DNA of 64,000 bases from Syncephalis plumigaleata (GCA_025201365.1 JAIXMF010000013.1:62001-126000); one strand, 5' to 3'. Positions 23,257 through 40,303 are shown, counted from the first letter of the stretch. A program made the numbers and translations. Notes: generated by a model not told the origin, from the sequence alone.

Positions 23257-23435
23257 ATTATCGAATAGAGTTGACTAATCCACGTTAACTAGAGAGAGAG
23301 AGAAAGGAGATAAATAATGGCATATGTATGATTGGTTACGGTTATTGTCAAGAACAACAACAGCAACAGCAATAAAAAATAAAAATGTTTTTCTTTTGAG
23401 ATATCAGTCCTATTTCATAGTAGTATTGTTATTGA

Positions 23436-25739
<2,304 letters not shown>

Positions 25740-25830
25740 TAACAACAACAACAATAAAATAATACACTATTGATTGATATATACTTGCTAATATCCAGTT
25801 CATTTTATTATATTCATTCCATGCTTATGC

Positions 25831-26454
25831 CTATTCTTCTACGGCTTCTTCGCCTTCCTCAGCAAGAAGCTGTCGCTTTTCCTCGGCACGTAATGCTTTA
25901 TCCATAGGATTCTTAATAGCTGGCAATAACATCCAGTCGTGCTTTAATGCTGCCGTAATCAATACCGGTTTAGCAGTAGCGTATCGTTCTACGAACAAGC
26001 AATATTATGATTAATAGTGCATCCATATATACTATAAAGTATATGCATACCTTTCCACATAAGACGACCTTTTACTTCACCGTTACGAAGTTCCTATTAT
26101 CATCATCATTGTCGGGCTAGTTAGCAACTACAAAAGACGCAACAACTATTATCGTATCACTCACTCCTTTAGTAACCTTAAATTCTGCACTCTCTATCTT
26201 ATAGCATGTATTCGTCTCTCCATCGGGTCCAACCTTTTGGCGTACATCAGCCTACACCATTGATTATCATCTTAGTCATACGAGTATTGAGTATATGGAT
26301 TGAGCAACAACACTCTATTACTTACTACTCGCTTGCCTACACCATAGTTAGGTTCCACGCTGATTAGTTGCAACAAGTTTTTAGGCTTTCTCGACCAAGT
26401 GATTGTCGGCAATTCACTATAATTCAAGAGAACACGAGCAGCTACACGCGACAT
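25831..26454 (-). CDS. MRPS34: Mitochondrial ribosomal protein mS34-like
   Basis: About 148 residues in four exons. Core blocks: PKNLLQLISVEPNYGVGKRVADVRQ, CYKIESAEFKV, GEVKGRLMWKE and KHDWMLLPAIKNP. They line up in order with human MRPS34 (LLQLL...FGLGRLV; CYWRLTRV; GKAWGILTFKG; HDWRLVP). The C-terminus is Glu-rich. The gene is convergent with the Glu-tRNA synthetase (91 bp) and divergent from KAE1 (187 bp). The call is by motif order only. Confidence 0.7.
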
Positions 26455-26641
26455 ATTGGCATTAAATAAAGAAGACGTAGAAGCTACTATAATCACGCTT
26501 ATAAAAGAAACAAGAAAAGAATCTGAACGAAAAATTAAAAAAAGCAATTCATCACTCTAAACGTATCACCACCACTCTATTATTCTATCTCCTCCACTTA
26601 CCTGCTTTTAGTTTGTTGTTGTTATTGCTATTGCTATTGCT

Positions 26642-28109
<1,468 letters not shown>

Positions 28110-28239
28110 AGTGTGAATCATACAATGTCAATGTGACAATGAAATAAAATAATATTGAAAAAATTGAAATCCCATTCCATTTCATTCCCTACTTTTTTCT
28201 ATTACATTTTCAACGCTTTTATTAAGACTATTTGTACGG

Positions 28240-30700
28240 ATGGTGCGTAAATTAAGTAAAAACAAAGCGAAAGACTCGCTGGCACACGGGTCAGACTTTG
28301 TACCGCTGAACGATCGTGGGTCTGGCTCCTCTCGAGGAAATAGACAACGCGGTGGACGTGGTGGTGGTCGTGGTGGACGTGGCAACAGCAATAGCAATGG
28401 TAATGGACGAGGACGTACACGTAAGACTGGACGATCACAACACCATTCTGCTCCTGTACAAGGCCGTGGACCGGGTCTAGTAACGCAAATTATATCGAGT
28501 CTACAAAACCAGCCTAGTAAAGGACCAGGTCGCACCATTCAGATAAAGAATCATGGAGGTCGACAAGCGAGAGAGTCTGCTTATCAGCATAGACCTACAG
28601 GACGTCGCAATAATGGCGAGTATTTACGTAAGTTAATTTGATTAATGGATAAGCAAACCTATTAATTCATGTCTATGTACGTATAGCCATGTCAGATGAA
28701 GACGAGGATGATGATGATGATGCCTATCTAATGTATGGTGATTATGATGATATACTACATACTGAAGATGAAGAGGATTATCTAAGGGTAAGTGTTACTA
28801 ATAGAGTATGATGCATACAAGCATTCCTTTGTTTAACAAGTGACATACTTCAAATAGAACATCTTAGAAGAACTTAGCATTGCAGGTGGTAATGAGCATA
28901 CGATTGAACCCACTCTGTTGGAACAATTCATACAAGATAATGCATTCCTTAATCAATTGAATCAGACTGATGATCCATTTATGTATGAAGATGAAGAAGA
29001 CAGCAGTAGTGAATCGAATGAATCGTCTACAGAGAATCGAGACAATGATCATCGTGGACCAATATGGATGCAAGCATCTACAGCATCATCTACAGTAGTA
29101 AATACAGCAACGATTACTGAAGTGTCTTCATCAACAAGTGATGAAAAGGACAAGAAGGATCTATTCTATGTTGATGTTGCGGGAGAGGAGAATACACTTG
29201 ACAATAATGGCAGTACTAGTGCTACCATTGCATTATCCGGTAAATCTAAAGGCCATTTAGTTGTAGAAACGATAGCTAGTGATGAAGAGGACATATCAGA
29301 TTCAGATGAAGATATACCCAATGTATGGTATGCTAGAGCAGTATCCGATGATGATGATGATGACGATGACGACGACGATGACGATGTGATACCAAGTAAT
29401 AAGAACTTTGAAGGCAACTTCCAATGGAATGATACGAGCGATGATAACAACAATGACATCGATAACATAGTGGATCAATCAGCTCGTGGTCATCTAGATA
29501 GAAAGCATCGATTAAAGAAGACTAAATCGACTGAAAAGTTTGAAGCAATATTGTCGGGTGATTTCTCACGTACACATAATACAAACAAACGAGGTAAATA
29601 ATAATGTAGTTAGTATATATATTGAGAGTAATAGCTAACAAGTAACATTGTATTATTGATACTAGTGGAGAGACGAGTTAATCGATCACCCAAATGGATA
29701 ATGATGTCGGATGATATAGAGGAAAACAATTGGTCGATAACGTCAATGAGGACATCCAAGCCAAAGAAACAGAAACAGAAAAAGTTGAGCAAACTAGAAA
29801 GGAAACAAGAACGAAAGGAGAAATTGATCAGTCAACGAGCAATCAATTTACGAGAGGTCAACAGGTAAGTAGATTACATGGAGGACATTAGTCATTGCTA
29901 ATCATGAACTATTCAGGACAATACAAGAGTTTATTATGGATCCTACACTACTAAGGTAAATATCAATCAAGCATGATAATAATATACATTTACGCTAACA
30001 TTACTCTATAGTACACCATTACCACCAATGGATAAATTAGCACGACGTATGGTGCATCAACTGGCATTGCAATACAATGTAAACTCAAAGAGTACAGGTT
30101 CGGGTAGTAAACGGTAAGAAAACAATGGAAATACATCTAGCATCATTGTACTCATTCATCATTGTCAAATTAGCTATACGATACTGTCAAAGAAACGAAC
30201 AAGTCAACTGCCAGAAACAAATCGAGTTGTCAATGCCATTATTCGACAATACGATAATATGACAAACTACGTAAATCCACACCAATCCAAGTTGAAGAAA
30301 CAGAATAAGGAACGTGGCAAATCATCATCATTACCATCATCATCATCGAATACTGGATCGAAATCAGCCAAACGTAAGTGACAATATACACATAAGTATT
30401 TCCTTGTTTCTAATCGATTATTACTACTTTCATAGTTCGACCTGGTACAGTTGTTGGTAGTAATGTACCAGCATTATCAGCAAGTAATCTTGGACATCAA
30501 TTACTCGCTAAGATGGGGTAAGTTAATTGCTAATAGACAAGAAGAAATGCTATACATGTTTACTCATTATCTCTATCCATTATAATGAATCAAATAGATG
30601 GTCACCGGGTGAAGGATTAGGTTCAAGTGTCACGGATGGTCGTGTTAATCCAGTAGAGGCTATTGTACCGATGGGACGACGTGGTCTCGGTCATCAGTAA
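28240..30700 (+). CDS. SQS1: Sqs1/Pfa1-like G-patch and R3H protein
   Basis: In yeast this protein activates the DEAH helicase Prp43 in ribosome biogenesis and splicing. The N-terminus (start 28240) is Lys-rich with RGG-type runs (about residues 30-60), followed by acidic regions and a run of Asp (coded near 29345-29390). The R3H-type region is MDKLARRMVHQLALQYNV...YTILSKKRTSQLPE. The C-terminal G-patch reads GHQLLAKMGWSPGEGLG, VNPVEAIVPMGRRGLGHQ, ending at 30700. About eight short introns. Domain order (RGG, acidic, R3H, G-patch at the extreme C-terminus) matches Sqs1. Confidence 0.88.
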
Positions 30701-31038
30701 GCCATAGCATCATTATTCTAATATAGTGTACATATCTACAATGGAATATTCGTGAATCAACCTATATCGATATTAACACACACATATATATATACGTACA
30801 CATCCCATTGCAATCAAGATTTCGTAAAATAATACTAGATGGTCATCTCTTTCTGTTTCTCACTAATAAATTTGGCATTTATTCATTATTCGAAATGCAC
30901 AATGTCTAAACAAGACTAATGAATCAGGCCAGTGGATATTGCTGTGTTTATGCGTTGATCATGTTTATCGACTAAAATGATGTAACAATGATGTAACAAT
31001 GATAATGTATTCTGTAGACTTTGATAATCCATAGCACG
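30701..31038. other. Spacer between SQS1 and the TIR element
   Basis: About 340 bp, AT-rich, with a CA/TA microsatellite near 30776-30800. No gene seen. Confidence 0.4.
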
Positions 31039-31040
31039 TA

Positions 31041-32267
31041 CAGGCCATTTCCATCCAATTTGCGCAGTTAGCCTTCTGTTATTACGAATAAATAATGATG
31101 ATGTTAACACTTACCGGCCTTTTGAGCCCCCTGCATTCTGTTTCCCAGCCCCCCTCTGGAGAAGAACTGGGGTGGTTGACGATACAACCCCGGTAATTTG
31201 TTATTTGTTGTTTGGTTCCTCGATGTCCTTGTCCTCCTTGTCTTGAATGATTGGAAGCAACGACCCTTGGATGAAGTTGTGTTGGAACATCGGTTCCACT
31301 ACGAAGGCATTTGGTGATTTGAATGAAATCCAGACGAGCAACCATAACCCCGATTCCACAAACGATACTCGTATCCTTTAACTTGCATGTCCTCTTTATA
31401 TTGTTTGATGTGTGCATCTAGTAGAATAATGAATTAGTATACTGTAATAAATATCAAAGTGTAATGAGGTATACTTACCGTAAGGGATCATGACAAGTAG
31501 TAGGACACTTTCTCATTGATAGTGTGGGAGCTATGGTTGCTCGATTGCTCAAGCACAATATGTAGGCGATATACAATAAGGTAGTGTGAGTAGAGTGTAA
31601 TAGGGACGATTGAACTGGAAGATGAAGATAAGTTTGTTCAATTCGTACAAGATAGGACCCATATTTATAGTGGATAATGTAACAATATTCAATATTGAAA
31701 CTATGGTGAGTGTTGAAGGGACATGGCTGTAATGCCAACATAGACACCAATCTCATGATGCAGGAATGGTTGGGGGTAATAATGAGCAATAAGGAGCGCA
31801 TCTCAGAAAGGATTACGTATACCTCTAGATACATTTAGTCAGTGGTGTTACCTTCAGATGCTCAAAAAAAGAGGATTACGTATACCTCTAGATACATTTA
31901 GTCAGTGGTATTACCTTCAGGTGCTCAAGAAAAGGAGGATCAATGCATCAAAGTGGCACAACTCCAAAGGTTCAAGAAAAGGAGGATTAGTGCAACAACG
32001 AGGATCAAACAGCGGAAAACAACTTATCCGTAATGGTTATCACTTTGCATCCAAGGTATGTAAGTTCTATCAACATGTCTATTATTAATATCACTGATTG
32101 CAATATGTGATATCGCTATCATTAACATTTCCCTCAACTGCTAGGGCAATGACAACTACTCAATAATAATAGCAATGCGATAATGGTGTTAACAATTGTG
32201 TAAATCTGTTTATTAATAAACTGCAAATGTTAAAGGATAAATGCGCAAATTGGATGGAAAAACACTG
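31041..32267 (-). mobile_element. TIR DNA transposon (Tc1/mariner-like ends) with a Fanzor/TnpB-like remnant
   Basis: Imperfect terminal inverted repeats of about 33 bp share the core TTTCCATCCAATTTGCGCA; both ends start CAG and are flanked by TA (31039-31040 and 32268-32269), the Tc1/mariner target. Inside, on the minus strand, is a decayed reading frame. MRKCPTTCHD (about 31510-31480) looks like the zinc-finger part of TnpB/Fanzor. After a short intron, YEYRLWNR is followed, in another frame, by ARLDFIQITKCLRSGTDVP, like the RuvC-III block (WNRD..A..NF). The shorter element at 55207-55789 has the same ends and the same block. Fanzor nucleases are known as passengers of eukaryotic transposons including mariner. 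No transposase is visible; the copy is degraded. Confidence 0.6.
31810..31935. repeat. 63-bp direct tandem repeat inside the TIR element
   Basis: Two near-identical 63-bp units begin GGATTACGTATACCTCTAGA at 31810 and 31873. A partial third echo (CAAGAAAAGGAGGAT) follows twice near 31925-31990. The shorter sister element lacks this stretch. Confidence 0.75.
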
Positions 32268-32413
32268 TATAGTAAAAAAAGTAAAGATAAAGAATGATAT
32301 AAAAATGATAGTAGTACTTGTTGTAGTTGTTATATGTCATAGTAATATAGGTAAAGGTAATTATAAGAGGTTATTGTCATTATCATTAGAGTAGTATCCC
32401 ATTAGATGACTAT

Positions 32414-33597
32414 TCATACTTGACGTCGTTTGCCATTATTGTGATCATCATCATCATCATCATCATCAAGTGAGATAGTTTCCATGATGACTGATTCATC
32501 TACCGCATTGATATTCGCGTTGGATTGAGGATACGTTGCATCCTTATGCTTTGTATCGATTCGTTCCTCTTCCATTGCCGTGGCATCCATCATAGTGCCT
32601 TCATGACTATCGGGTGGCGAGGGCTGACCCGGTGCCAAATGATAATTGGCTAGAGCCCGCGGCCATGCTGCAATACAGAACCAGGCAAACAATAGAACGT
32701 AGCCAGCGTATTGCAAGTAGACATAGTACATCAGAGCGAATCCATCAAGGAAATAATAAAGGAAGAGAATGAAATTCAAGATAAATAACCGAATTACTTG
32801 CTAATAATGGAGAAGACAATAATGATCACCATCATATCATTCATTTGTATTAGTAATAGGTTAATATGGAATGCAATTCTACTATGAATGACTTACATTA
32901 CGTTTGCGTCGAATATCAACGGATGTTGGCAGTGCACGAATCTTCTTCCAACCTACGAGACCCGATAGAATTGTCATATACAGCGTGAGTATGCCGTAGC
33001 ACCACATGAACGCATACCACAATTTGAACGACATATAAAGCTGGCTCGGTTGTGTCATGAGCCATATGGCCACGGCAGCCACAATGGCAAATATACCGTA
33101 TAATCCCAAAAGAACGCGAGCAGACCAAACAATTAGTTTATGCGGATAATTAGGAATAATAATCTTGACAGAAGATGACCTAATAGTTTCCATAGGATAC
33201 AAAGAGAGAGAGCCAGGACAAATCAAATGATATTAGTAAAAATGATGCTTTCGACTCCGCTTTAATTGCCACGCTTACCAGATATGCAATAGACGTGCCG
33301 AGACAAGTGTAATACCGACAATGGCAATGAGTAAGAAGCCATAGGCTACAGCAACAGCCGTAACGCTATAGTTACCTGGCCATGCCATTAATGCGATATC
33401 CGAGCCACATTGTACTAATATACATACGAATTAACTAATTGCTGGTAGATGCATGAAATTACAAGACACTTACATAAACAGATGGTCAATAGGAACCAGT
33501 ATGACTTGGCTCGAGTGATAATGGCATTGGCCAAGAATGCAAATGACAATAGTCCATACACCACAAGGTGTACAATAGTCGTGGTAAATATAATCAT
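32414..33597 (-). CDS. Multi-pass membrane protein, unknown
   Basis: Not recognised. The start at 33597 gives at least seven hydrophobic segments over four exons: TIVHLVVYGLLSFAFLANAI, YWFLLTICLL, VAVAYGFLLIAIVGITLV, VLLGLYGIFAIVAAVAIWL, LWYAFMWCYGILTLYMTILS, FILNFILFLYYFLDGFALMY and YAGYVLLFAWFCIA. The last exon carries a hydrophilic tail with a run of Asp (coded near 32440-32467) and ends GKRRQV. The size and layout, about seven helices plus an acidic C-terminal tail, recall 7TM-type proteins, but I see no diagnostic motif. Topology judged by eye. Confidence 0.7.
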
Positions 33598-34285
33598 TCG
33601 TTAAGCGAGCGAGAGAGCGAGAGAGAGAGAGATAAGAGAGAAAAATACCACTGCTTGCAATAGACGTATCACAAAAGAAGTAGAGACGATATACACAATA
33701 GTTTACTATCCAGCAGATAGATAGATATTAAGTAAAGGATTAATTGATGTGTATCTTTATAGAGTGTGATATACAGACTATACAACTAAAGGCTAGGAAT
33801 CTTAATAGTAGCAAGTAATGAAGTGGCATGAGATGGTGAAGACGGATAGAATAAGAGAAATACTGGTGGAAAGACAGGCAAGTAAACACATGCAATAGCA
33901 ATAGCAACAGCAATAACGACCCTGATGGTAGTGGCATATCACACGGACTAGCTGTGGGGTTTAATACAGGTAGTCACTTCTTAAAATAGATAATATAAAT
34001 GGTGTTCAAGCCGCATGATTGATCACATTGTATTGTAACAAGTCTGTATTAATACATTTGGCCTTTAACCATTAATGACGAATATAAATGGATTCATATT
34101 AGATGGTACGAGTGTTTTATAATGACTATGATCTATCCATTACAATAGTGAATGACATCATCTGCATCATCGTGTAACGTAATAGATTATTATTATTATT
34201 CAATAAAAAAGATGTTTATTATCTTATTTGATCAACTACTATTAGACTGAATACGTGCTCTAAATAGTGTCTTCCTCTTCGTCTT
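33598..34285. other. Intergenic region between membrane protein and ARP3
   Basis: About 690 bp. A GAGA run (33606-33640) lies directly upstream of the membrane-protein ATG and reads CT-rich on its coding strand. The rest is AT-rich with no gene seen; the ARP3 3' UTR occupies the right edge. Confidence 0.4.
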
Positions 34286-35931
34286 CTATTCAATCGTATT
34301 AAAGACCCGGTTGTGTCGAGCAATGCTTGGTCCGTATTCTTCGTATTCCGCCTTTGTATGACAGTAAGAGTAGAACTCGTTCTAATATAAATAGATTATA
34401 GATAGCTATATATTACTGTTACTCATTTCATATAATTGTAATCACTTACTGTTGAGGCTAATAAACTACCACCAAACCATACGGCATATCGTTGTTTTCT
34501 ATGTGAAATAACGTTCACTTCCATAGGTGTGGACTGTATTGTATATTGATTAATTAGCTAGCTAGCAAAGTATGCTATTGAAATATCACTAACCTTTAAT
34601 CGACCACCGCTCAACTCTTCACTACGACGTAGACGAGCATCTACCGTACGTTTAATGTCGCGGTGTAGACGTTTACCGAAATCCTTGAACATGGTGGATC
34701 CACCCGATAGCACGATATTCTTATAGAGACCGCGTCGCGTGTCAATAGGACTCGTCTGAATGACATTGTCCACCACATCGGGCAACGGTGTTAGGAAATC
34801 GGAACTGGCAATTTCTGGATTGAAAAAGATCTCAGGTGCCAAGAATCGCTCGTAGCCAACATCCACTTCGTAGGGGCGTTGTGTCACACTGTGAACGCCT
34901 TCGTATTTGCGGAACATACTAGGATCCTGATCGTATTTACGGAATTCCTTCACAATATCCTGACAAACATACGAGTGGCTTTCTTTGATGCGTTTAGCCA
35001 CCTCTAATGAATCCTCCGGTGGAATAGCCGATTCATTACGATCACGTAGCAATTGCTGTACAAATTGCGTGATATCTCGACCTGCAATAGGAATATGCTT
35101 AATAGAACTACCGATAACATAGCCATCCGCCTAGATAATACTTAATCAATTTACTATTGCTCTTAATATCCATGGGAAGACACTTACCACGGGAATGACG
35201 TGTGTGACACCGTCACCACTATCGATGACCGTACCGGTAAGTGTACGCTCGGAAACTTTACCAGAGACCCAACTTGCAGCTAGAGCAAGCACGGCTTGTA
35301 CTGCAATGTACATGCCTGGAATATTAAATGTTTCGAAAAAGATTTCTGCTGTATTTTCACGATTCTCTGGTGCATTAAGCGGTGGTTCGGTCTACATCAT
35401 TGTCATTGCCATTATTATTATCGTTGTTGCTTATCCACTCGCATCGAATAATGACACTTACCAATAGAAAGTAGTGATCTTCTGGTTCGCAGCGTAAATA
35501 CTTGAAAATCGACTGCTCCCATAGACGTTCCATATGATCCCAGTTCTCAATTTGACCATGTCGGATTGGATAGTTGAGACCGTAGGACTTGCTGTGACGT
35601 ATGGCTTCGTGACCGATATAAAAATCTAAATCCTCCGTGCCACGTTTCGAGGCAAGGTGACCGGAGGCACCGCTCATACCCGAGGACTGCGACGCCATCG
35701 AACGCGTTGAACCACCGACTGCACTCTCGCGAGTAGCAATCACGGTAGGGAAAATGAATTGCGGGTCGCTATTACCTGCAAATCCCATTTTTGTATAACT
35801 ATAATATATGTTTATGTTAGCATAACAGTAACAATAAGCAATAGCTGCTATATAGACTATATGTTTGTGTGTTTGTATGTATGTGCTTACCCAGTGCCAT
35901 TGTCAATGACCACTGGCGGTAGATTGGTCAT
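34286..35931 (-). CDS. ARP3: Actin-related protein 3 (Arp2/3 complex)
   Basis: Core ATPase subunit of the Arp2/3 actin nucleator. The start at 35931 gives [19 protein letters not shown] (phosphate loop 1), [64 protein letters not shown] (phosphate loop 2), [48 protein letters not shown] and the C-terminus [16 protein letters not shown]. Six exons or so. A Ser/Gly-rich insertion of about 20 residues lies just before [10 protein letters not shown], where Arp3 proteins vary. It works with the WASP homologue at 16694-18672. Confidence 0.96.
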
Positions 35932-36313
35932 GGTGATAAAGTAGATAGGAGAGACGTGGTAGATAACTAAACTGGAGAGATACTATAGGAACAAATTGGA
36001 TGAAGTGTAGTGATGCGTGGTGTTCAAAGCGAGAGTGAAAGAGAGAGATGACGAAGTAACGAGTCGAGAACAACACACTACAATGATCGTTTGTGGTGTG
36101 ATGTGTGCTATAGTAACAATTACAAGAGGAAATCCATGCCACGCAAGAAACGCAATCCTCGAATGTGTGTATCAATTGATCAACATTTAGACATTCAATA
36201 TCGTCGTCAAGTAATTCTTTATTATTCTTTCATATATCCAGTATTCTACTTTAGTAATGAGCTAGAGCAAATACTTGTGTTATTACGTAGAACACTGTAT
36301 ACTTTTATAAATC
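35932..36313. promoter_or_regulatory. Divergent promoter region ARP3/COA4
   Basis: About 380 bp between divergent genes, with CT-rich sequence toward ARP3 on its coding strand. A short plus-strand ORF starting MPRKKRNPRM (36136) overlaps the COA4 start and is listed under rejected. Confidence 0.45.
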
Positions 36314-36610
36314 ATGAGTTGGTTCACTTCCACTAATCAGCCCAAGGAGAAGGAATCAGAACAAAGGGATACAATGGAGGACAAGTCAAAAGCAGAGGAA
36401 TCTAGTAAAAAACAAGCGAAAGTAGTAGTAGAAGACGATGATGAAGAAGAAGATCCATGGGATCAACGAATACGCAATACTGGATGTTACGAGGAGAACA
36501 CAAAGCTACACCATTGTTATGCTAAGCATCGTGACTGGCGAGCATGCAAGGATGAAATGGAGGCATTTCGACAATGCTATGCTCGTCATGCCAACACGAA
36601 CAAGCCATAA
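36314..36610 (+). CDS. COA4: Cytochrome c oxidase assembly factor COA4 (Cmc3)
   Basis: A single-exon gene of 98 residues. An acidic, Lys-rich N-terminal half is followed by DDEEEDPWDQRIRNTGC and two Cx9C motifs, CYEENTKLHHC and CKDEMEAFRQC. Human COA4 has the closely similar DDEEEDPLDQLISRSGC and the same cysteine spacing. Such proteins are imported into the mitochondrial intermembrane space and oxidised by Mia40, and they act in complex IV assembly. It is convergent with CUL3 across about 100 bp. Confidence 0.92.
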   Translation: MSWFTSTNQPKEKESEQRDTMEDKSKAEESSKKQAKVVVEDDDEEEDPWDQRIRNTGCYEENTKLHHCYAKHRDWRACKDEMEAFRQCYARHANTNKP

Positions 36611-36709
36611 AGTAATAGTAGTAACTAGCTAATTGAACCATCAATCTACAAAGCTAATAATAAATGATTTATTAATGGGATGCTGTGAAAAGTGTAATAA
36701 ACATCATAT

Positions 36710-36758
36710 CTACATTAATCGGTATGTTCCTCTATGAATATACTTGAGCGAGTGAGTT

Positions 36759-36790
<32 letters not shown>

Positions 36791-39700
36791 TTGTTAGCAT
36801 ATAGCAATAATAGCAATAATAATAGCAATAGTAGTAGAACAAATCGTTTAAGCCAAATAATGATAAGTTTTCTAGATAATCATAGGAATATGTATGTGTT
36901 AGCTATTTCTACAAATCATCCTATTAATAACGAAAAACTACTTACAAATCATCAGGTGCTCGTTCCAGGTATTCTCGTTCAATTAACGAGTCAATACGTC
37001 GTTTAATAATCGAGGGATCAGGTCGGAAACGAGATAGTAATTGTCGAGTGACCTCGGCCACCAGTGTATTATGCTCCATGGTACGTCTCGACTTCATGAC
37101 ACGTACAATACACGCGTCCGTTTGAATCTGTCGTTCTTCATTGACACGCTCCATGGTCACTTTACGTTCGGCCGCTTGTTCAAGACGTGGGCCTGATGAT
37201 GTGATACGAATTCTTAATAGTTTACTCTTGAATTCATTGTTGAAACGGAATCGATGATCCGGTTGAACTTGTGGCATTGTCTTGACCGGTGGATCTTTAC
37301 ATAGAATAGGATGCTTTGGTGAGATTAACGATTGTAGATTTCGTTGTAGTTGTTCCGCTGGAATGCCAGTCTCTGCTAATAGTTGCTCGTAGCTTATCCA
37401 GTCGTCTGTTTGATTGAATAGCATTAGGATAACGAGCGAGTATGTCGGGACAATCAGATCGTGTCGTTTCCCGTTGAAATAGGCACGCACCTCGGCAGTA
37501 CCCTATATATATATATATATATAATGTACATGTAATATTAGTGAATATCAACTAATTATCATCTGTCTACATGAGCATCTCCATTAATATTTACCATATT
37601 CAGTTGGAACATTAATTTACGCCCACTGTATCGACTAAGATAGTAATTGGTAAATTGCTCCTGAGCTTCACGTAGCATCAATGGCAGCACGCATTGATCG
37701 GTCTTTTGGGCCATTGGCCAATAAGTGGATGTGAGCACTTGAACGTTAATCTCGCCAAATGATGACTACATATACATATACATATATACGTAAGCATTAT
37801 CGCGATTATTCATCACTTTACTATTTCCCTTTACCTTATTCTCTTCTGATTCTGCTTGTGCCTCTTTGAAATCATGCATAATATCCGAGGATAGTTTCAT
37901 ATCATTGAACATTCCCTCCAACTTGGATGTAAATTGTACACCACATTCAATCTATAGCGCACATGTTAAGCATCAAGACTGGACTAGATATCGTTGCTAT
38001 TCGTGCTAAATGACTTACACGCAATTTGGCAATCATACTTCGTTCCGCGTCATCGGATGCACTCTTCGACTGTAGTAATCGTAATGCTAGATGCTGCTTA
38101 TAGTACCGCTCGAATAGATCCTTATTGTCGACGTAGCGGAATAGTGAAATGGCATTGTCGAGAATGGTATCCACCTCTTGCTCGATCTTACCCTTGATGC
38201 TTCGCTGTAGATTCTCATCGATGAACAACGAGATATACTCGACCGACGACTCGTTCTCATTGATAAACACCGAGAATGCCTGTATTATTCGTGTGTAAGC
38301 GTGTGACTATTTGCTAGGTGCCGCGTAATATGTCATTGCCACTCACCTCGCTAATACATATTTGAAATGATTTATCGCCACCGAATGCCTCATTAAGGAT
38401 ACGGTTGAACTTTCCTGTAGTATAAGTACTAGTTCCACCCATCGAATTGCCAGTCTAACGCTTCTCTCCTTGCTACTACTCTTCTTTTGCTCTTTCTTGT
38501 CGGCAGCTCCATCGGTGGATGCAGTCGCTCTTTCCTTTTCCTCTTCAATAACCGTCTGATTGATATCTCGACCACAAATGTGGATGTAGTTATTCATCGT
38601 TTTACGCATAGTATTATGACCTTGTTCCACGTAGCTCAACATACGATACATGCGATTCAAATCTAGTAGAGCATCGATTAGACGATGATAGCTAACTCGA
38701 TGTCACGTAGCCATAATGATACTTACCTTGCATCTTCTCATTGGCCACATAGATCGCATACCGGTTCGTTCCATCTATTGTACGTACAAACAAACAAACA
38801 AACTATTAGTGATGATTGTTATTATGTACTATTTGTGTTCAGTGCTATTTACATCAACAATGGTGTCAAGATAATTCGATACTAGCTCCTGTTCCAAAAG
38901 ACTTCGAACTTTCTGATTGGTCATCTCTGTCAAGTATCGTCGAGCGCGTGATGTCTCCTCTTCAAACCAGTGCTCAATCTATCGCAAGCTATCGGATTAG
39001 CCTAGCTTACGGCTATGATAGATCATCCTCCTACCTTTATCAAGTAATCGGCTATATCGCCGGTAGCCAACAAGTTTTGCGCCTGAACATTGTAGTACTC
39101 TTTTGTCGCCTTAAGGAAATCGTTCTCGAAATCCGCCTCGTACACCGTAGACTGACCATCCTTACTGGCATTGTCGTTCGATAGCTGTAACTGCAACTGC
39201 GTCACTCGACGTATATCGATTGTGTTGATCACTTCACCGCGTCGTTCACGTTCAATCATCGTCAATAGAACACTGAGTATTTGCGCATGTACGGGATGAT
39301 CATCCGATCTTAGGATAACATCACGGAATATATCCATGCCAACCTCGTAGACCGGTTGCGTATCCAAGGTTCTTACATAAACTCGATCCTATAGCTCACC
39401 TGTTAGACTAGTACCACACATGCGATTATACGTTTTTACAGCATACCATATACATTAGAATATCACGAATCATCACCATACTTCGGTATGTTTATCCCAA
39501 ATATCGGCCAGTATATTAAGGAACCGACTGCAATCGTCCAAATTGTCACGATTAGCCGGGAATGCCACCACTACTCGATCCGTTGTCGTTTGTTGAAGTA
39601 TCGACTTTAGCTTGCGACCAACATCCTGGTACAATTGACTGCCTTTTTTATTAACCACGAGTGTGTAGCTAGCACGGTATAGTTCCTCGAAAGAAAGCGC

Positions 39701-40303
39701 CGATGAATTCATACCATAGATTTGTTGAATCGCTTGCTCTATCTTTGTCCATAGTTCGCCGTATAGATCAGCGCTATGTGCCTACCACGCTATGAGATTA
39801 GACCGTGCTGCCACTCGATAATCATCAAAGCTGCCTCTCGTTCTACTTACCGGTCTACGTGGTGGAATAATACGCGACTTTAGCCGCTTATTACCAGGCA
39901 ATGCTGATGCAGACGATGACGAATTCATAGCGAGTGAACGACCTTTGCATGCAGTGGCTGCTTCCCCTGGAATAGAAAGGTATAGGTAAGCGTAAGCAAA
40001 AACACAAATGCTACCACCAGATTATTCTGTCTCTAGGTAGAATCTCAAATAATAAATAGTGCACAGCGGATAGTAATCCCCGAATAAAGACTCGAAAGAA
40101 AGCGAGATGTCAGCTGGTTAAAGAGTAGGTTTAATACTGGGGAAACGAGGGAACACGTATTACACTGTCAGGTTCAACGCTACAACTCACGGAAATAGCC
40201 TGCAAACAAGATTCGAGAAATGATGTGCGAAACAACAAAGATCTCATCGACCTAATAATCTCCTCCTCCATCACCATCATCACTTACCAATGGTAACGGT
40301 CAT
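36710..40303 (-). CDS. CUL3: Cullin-3 E3 ubiquitin ligase scaffold
   Basis: Scaffold of BTB-substrate-receptor ubiquitin ligases. A tiny first coding exon (MTVTI, 40303-40288) is followed by an unusually long intron of about 320 nt and then [11 protein letters not shown]. Cullin repeats: [59 protein letters not shown]. Cullin homology: [75 protein letters not shown]. The C-terminal winged helix has [16 protein letters not shown] with the neddylation Lys, [18 protein letters not shown], and a last exon giving Gly-Thr-Tyr-Arg-Leu-Met (YTYVA in human). More than ten introns. The SFEELYR N-terminus marks it as CUL3 rather than CUL1 or CUL4. Confidence 0.94.

Noticed and set aside
31858-32088. Plus-strand ORF across the 63-bp tandem repeats
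   Set aside because: It arises from the repeated 63-bp unit (21 codons) and has no recognisable domain; the element's gene lies on the minus strand.
36136-36336. Short plus-strand ORF MPRKKRNPRM... before COA4
   Set aside because: It overlaps the COA4 start in another frame and has no recognised content; a first exon of an unknown gene cannot be excluded.
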